NCBI GenBank assembly: GCA_964618895.1
Contig: CAZUDO010000124.1
Location: 1-64,000 of the forward strand
Direction: 5' to 3'
Source: CAZUDO01 sp964618895
Lineage (GTDB): Bacteria > Desulfobacterota > Binatia > DP-6
Length of the DNA: 64,000 nucleotides
In this document: in pieces, positions 61,891-64,000 of the stretch
How positions within the stretch are numbered: the stretch's first letter is position 1
Layout of the letters: every line of letters starts with the position of its first letter
Notes under the pieces: generated by a model
What the model was told of the DNA's origin: nothing
The model's input: the letters and a program-made list of their open reading frames with translations, nothing else
Databases searched by the model: none
Program-made: the position numbers and the translations under genes

Positions 61891-62990
61891 GTCGCCTCGA
61901 GGACACCCGCCAGCGCGTCGACCAGGCGACGGTTCTCCTCCGGTAGCCCGACGGTTACCCGTACGTACTCGGGGAACCCGTACACGCCCACCGGCCGCAC
62001 GATCACCCCCCGCCGCAGCAAGGCATCGTAGACCCGCGCCCCCTGTCCGACCCGAACGAGGACGAAGTTGGCCGCGCTCGGCACGTAGCTCAGGCCGAGT
62101 CGCCGGAACGCGTCGGTCAGGTACGCCATCCCCTCGCGATTGATCGCCAGCGTTCGGCGCACGTGCTCGTCGTCCTCGAGGGCCGCCAGCGCACCCACCA
62201 GGGCGAGCGCATTGACGTTGAAGGGTTGACGGATGCGGCTGATGACATCGGCGACCGCGGGCGGCGCGATGGCATACCCGATCCGCAGCCCGGCCAGGCC
62301 GTAGAGCTTCGAAAACGTCCGCAACGAGACCACCGGCGCGCGCCCGGCACCCCGCCCGGCGATGGTGTCGGGATACTCCGGATCCTCGACGTATTCTGCG
62401 TAGGCGTCGTCCGCGACCACGATCACGTGCGGCGGTACGCCACGCAGAAACGCCTCCCATGTCCCGCGGCGGACGATGGTGCCGGTCGGGTTGTTCGGGT
62501 TGGCCACGAAAACGACGCGCGTTCGGGGCGTGATCGCGTCCGCCATGGCCTCCAGATCGTGTGTGAAGTCGCGCAGCGGCACGAGGCGCGGCACGCCGCC
62601 GGCGGCCTGCACCAGCAGGCGGTAGACGACGAAGGCCTGATCGGCCATCACCGCCTCGTCCCCCGGACGAACGAAGCCCCGGACCAGCAGCTCGATCATC
62701 TCGTTCGAGCCGTTCCCGACCATGATCTCGTCCTGCGTGACCCCCCACCGCGCGGCGAGCCGGCGCCTCAAGTAGAACGCCGACCCGTCCGGATACCGAT
62801 GGAGTGTCGGCAGAGCGGCCGCGATCGCCGCCAGGGCCTTCGGGGACGGGCCGAGCGGATTCTCGTTGGAGGCGAGCTTGATCGAATCCTGGATGCCGAA
62901 CTCGCGTTCGACCTCTTCGATCGGTTTCCCGGGCGGATACGGCGTGAGCGTCCGGATCCACTCGGGGACCAGCGCGGTCACGTCCGTCAT
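61887..62990 (-). CDS. hisC: Histidinol-phosphate/aromatic aminotransferase
   Basis: A 367-residue class I/II PLP aminotransferase. 'KLASNENPLGPSPKALAAIA' is the HisC start, 'VANPNNPTGTIV' the PLP-phosphate strand, and the PLP lysine is in 'TFSKLYGLAGLRIGYA'. In this aromatic operon it may also transaminate aromatic 2-oxoacids, as HisC2-type paralogs do. ATG 62990 lies within a 44-bp tandem duplication. Confidence 0.9.
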   Translation of the reverse strand: MTDVTALVPEWIRTLTPYPPGKPIEEVEREFGIQDSIKLASNENPLGPSPKALAAIAAALPTLHRYPDGSAFYLRRRLAARWGVTQDEIMVGNGSNEMIELLVRGFVRPGDEAVMADQAFVVYRLLVQAAGGVPRLVPLRDFTHDLEAMADAITPRTRVVFVANPNNPTGTIVRRGTWEAFLRGVPPHVIVVADDAYAEYVEDPEYPDTIAGRGAGRAPVVSLRTFSKLYGLAGLRIGYAIAPPAVADVISRIRQPFNVNALALVGALAALEDDEHVRRTLAINREGMAYLTDAFRRLGLSYVPSAANFVLVRVGQGARVYDALLRRGVIVRPVGVYGFPEYVRVTVGLPEENRRLVDALAGVLEAT

Positions 62991-63071
62991 GCGGTCGGCT
63001 CCGGTGCCGCGGGATGCAATCCCACCGCCGTCATGCGGTCGGCTCCGGTGCCGCGGGATACGATCCCAACA
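62984..63071. repeat. 44-bp tandem duplication at the hisC/pheA junction
   Basis: Unit 1 (62984-63027) and unit 2 (63028-63071) match over 41 positions with two differences and then diverge. Both carry the complement of ATGA: unit 2 holds the pheA stop and unit 1 the hisC start, so an ancestral ATGA overlap has been separated by 40 bp. A vestigial 15-codon frame (from ATG at 63034) remains between. Confidence 0.85.
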
Positions 63072-64000
63072 CCTTCAGCCGCAGCGCACTGCGCGCCACG
63101 CCTGCCAGCGCGCGTTCGACCCGCGGCTCGCGCCGGTGCCCTTTCAGGTCGAGGAAGAAGACGTACTCCCACGGACGTCCCCGCAGGGGCCGGGATTCGA
63201 TCTTGATCAGGTCGATGCGATGCGACGCGAACGGTCGCAGCATGTGGGAGAGGATGCCCACCTCGTCCCGCACGCTGAACAGAATCGACGTCTTGTCGTC
63301 CCCGCTCGGCGCGGGTGCGTCATGCACAGCGAGGACGACGAAGCGGGTCAGGTTGCCGGCGTCGTCCTGGATGCCGCGCGCCAGCACCGCGAGCCCGTAG
63401 GCCTCGGCGGCCGCCTCGGCGGCGATGGCTGCCACCCCACGCTGCGCGCCGGCCAGCTCGGCCGCGCGCGCGTTGCTGGCCGCCTGCTCGGTCGCCACCG
63501 CCGGCAGGTTGCTGGCGAGCCACTGCCGGCACTGTGCGAGCGCCTGCGGATGCGCCACCACGCGGCGCACGGTCGTGAGCGTCGTCCCGCGCCGGGCGAG
63601 CAGGCAGTGGCGGACCGGCAGGGACACCTCGGCACAGATGCGGAGCGGAGACTCGGCCAGGAGGTCCAGCGTGTGCGCGACCATGCCCTCGGTCGAGTTC
63701 TCGACCGGCACCACCCCGACGTTGGCCCGCTCGGTCTCCACGTCGTGAAAGACATCGGCGATGGTCCCGACCGGCCGGTATGCGGCACTGACGCCGAAGA
63801 GTTGTCGCGCCGCGAGGTGGGTGTAGGTGGCTTCGGGGCCGAGATAGGCGACCTGTACCCGCTGCTCGAGATTGCGTGAGGCTGAGATGATCTCCCGGAA
63901 TATTCCGCGCACCGAGCGCTCGCCGAGCGGCCCTCCGTTGGTGCGCACCAGACGCGCGAGCACACTCTTCTCGCGTCCCGGGTCGTAGACGTGGGCCTGG
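63031..64000 (-). CDS. pheA: Chorismate mutase/prephenate dehydratase (P-protein), 5' cut by window
   Basis: Partial gene; the 5' end is beyond 64,000. What is visible: the end of a chorismate mutase domain (VYDPGREKSVLARL with TNGGPLG), then prephenate dehydratase ('YLGPEATYTHLAARQLFG', 'VGVVPVENSTEGMV', 'AIAAEAAAEAYGLAVLARGI', then 'NLTRFVVL') and a C-terminal ACT domain ('KTSILFSVRDEVGILSHML', 'IDLIKIESRPLRG'). It makes phenylpyruvate. The ACT domain suggests feedback control by phenylalanine. It heads the pheA-hisC-tyrA-aroA-cmk-rpsA-sppA-ihfB run. Confidence 0.93.
   Translation of the reverse strand, partial: QAHVYDPGREKSVLARLVRTNGGPLGERSVRGIFREIISASRNLEQRVQVAYLGPEATYTHLAARQLFGVSAAYRPVGTIADVFHDVETERANVGVVPVENSTEGMVAHTLDLLAESPLRICAEVSLPVRHCLLARRGTTLTTVRRVVAHPQALAQCRQWLASNLPAVATEQAASNARAAELAGAQRGVAAIAAEAAAEAYGLAVLARGIQDDAGNLTRFVVLAVHDAPAPSGDDKTSILFSVRDEVGILSHMLRPFASHRIDLIKIESRPLRGRPWEYVFFLDLKGHRREPRVERALAGVARSALRLKVLGSYPAAPEPTA

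Overview
The window is GC-rich and densely coded, with very short intergenic gaps and many stop/start overlaps (ATGA, GTGA). Its housekeeping order (pheA-hisC-tyrA-aroA-cmk-rpsA-sppA-ihfB, then mutS-amidase-glnD-xerD and trpS-scpA-scpB-rluB) is typical of deltaproteobacterial-grade genomes. A complete cofG-cofH-cofD-cofE set for coenzyme F420 and a meaB GTPase point to an uncultured Desulfobacterota/Binatota-like lineage. That taxonomic guess is inference; no rRNA gene is present.

Layout. (1) 1 to about 5,085 is the right end of an integrated element: a zinc-ribbon protein, a MerR-like protein, a RepA-like ATPase followed by GTCTCA repeats and a 22-bp perfect palindrome, two small helix-turn-helix proteins, a DUF4258/MqsA-like toxin-antitoxin pair and a tyrosine integrase whose 3' end runs into a tRNA-Met gene (5,031-5,104, minus). 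(2) 5.1-7.3 kb: phosphatase, meaB and a small membrane protein. (3) 7.4-12.6 kb: a signalling cluster with a GAF histidine kinase, a second kinase carrying a decayed NtrC-type AAA+ domain, an intact NtrC-like regulator, a sigma-54-type promoter and a receiver-kinase hybrid. (4) 12.7-16.7 kb: the F420 operon. (5) 16.9-21.7 kb: an ExeA-like ATPase, and a divergent pair of a RimK-like ligase and an inactive-transglutaminase/7TM protein. (6) 21.7-31.8 kb: acyl-CoA dehydrogenase, a PIG-L deacetylase lipoprotein, and a five-gene minus-strand operon (glycosidase-GT2 fusion, ABC exporter, three tandem paralogous glycosyltransferases), probably for making and exporting a glycan or glycolipid. (7) 32-37.5 kb: tRNA-Leu, tRNA-Cys, tRNA-fMet, two exported proteins, pterin dehydratase, a 54-residue basic protein with a perfect Shine-Dalgarno, a type II NADH dehydrogenase and a second receiver-kinase hybrid. 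(8) 37.6-51 kb: murJ, rluB, scpB, scpA, trpS, an STN-like exported protein, xerD, glnD, amidase and mutS. (9) 51-55.9 kb: a VWA protein and a MoxR/chelatase-like AAA protein separated by a plus-strand secreted repeat protein, then a HIT protein. (10) 56-64 kb: ihfB, sppA, rpsA, cmk, aroA, tyrA, hisC and the 3' part of pheA.

The most unusual items are the kinase with a dead AAA+ domain beside its apparent relative and a near-leaderless sigma-54 promoter; the glycosidase-GT2/ABC/triple-glycosyltransferase operon; the repeat array next to the RepA-like gene; and two small tandem duplications (34 and 44 bp), one of which creates the present ihfB stop codon while the other separates what looks like an ancestral pheA/hisC overlap.
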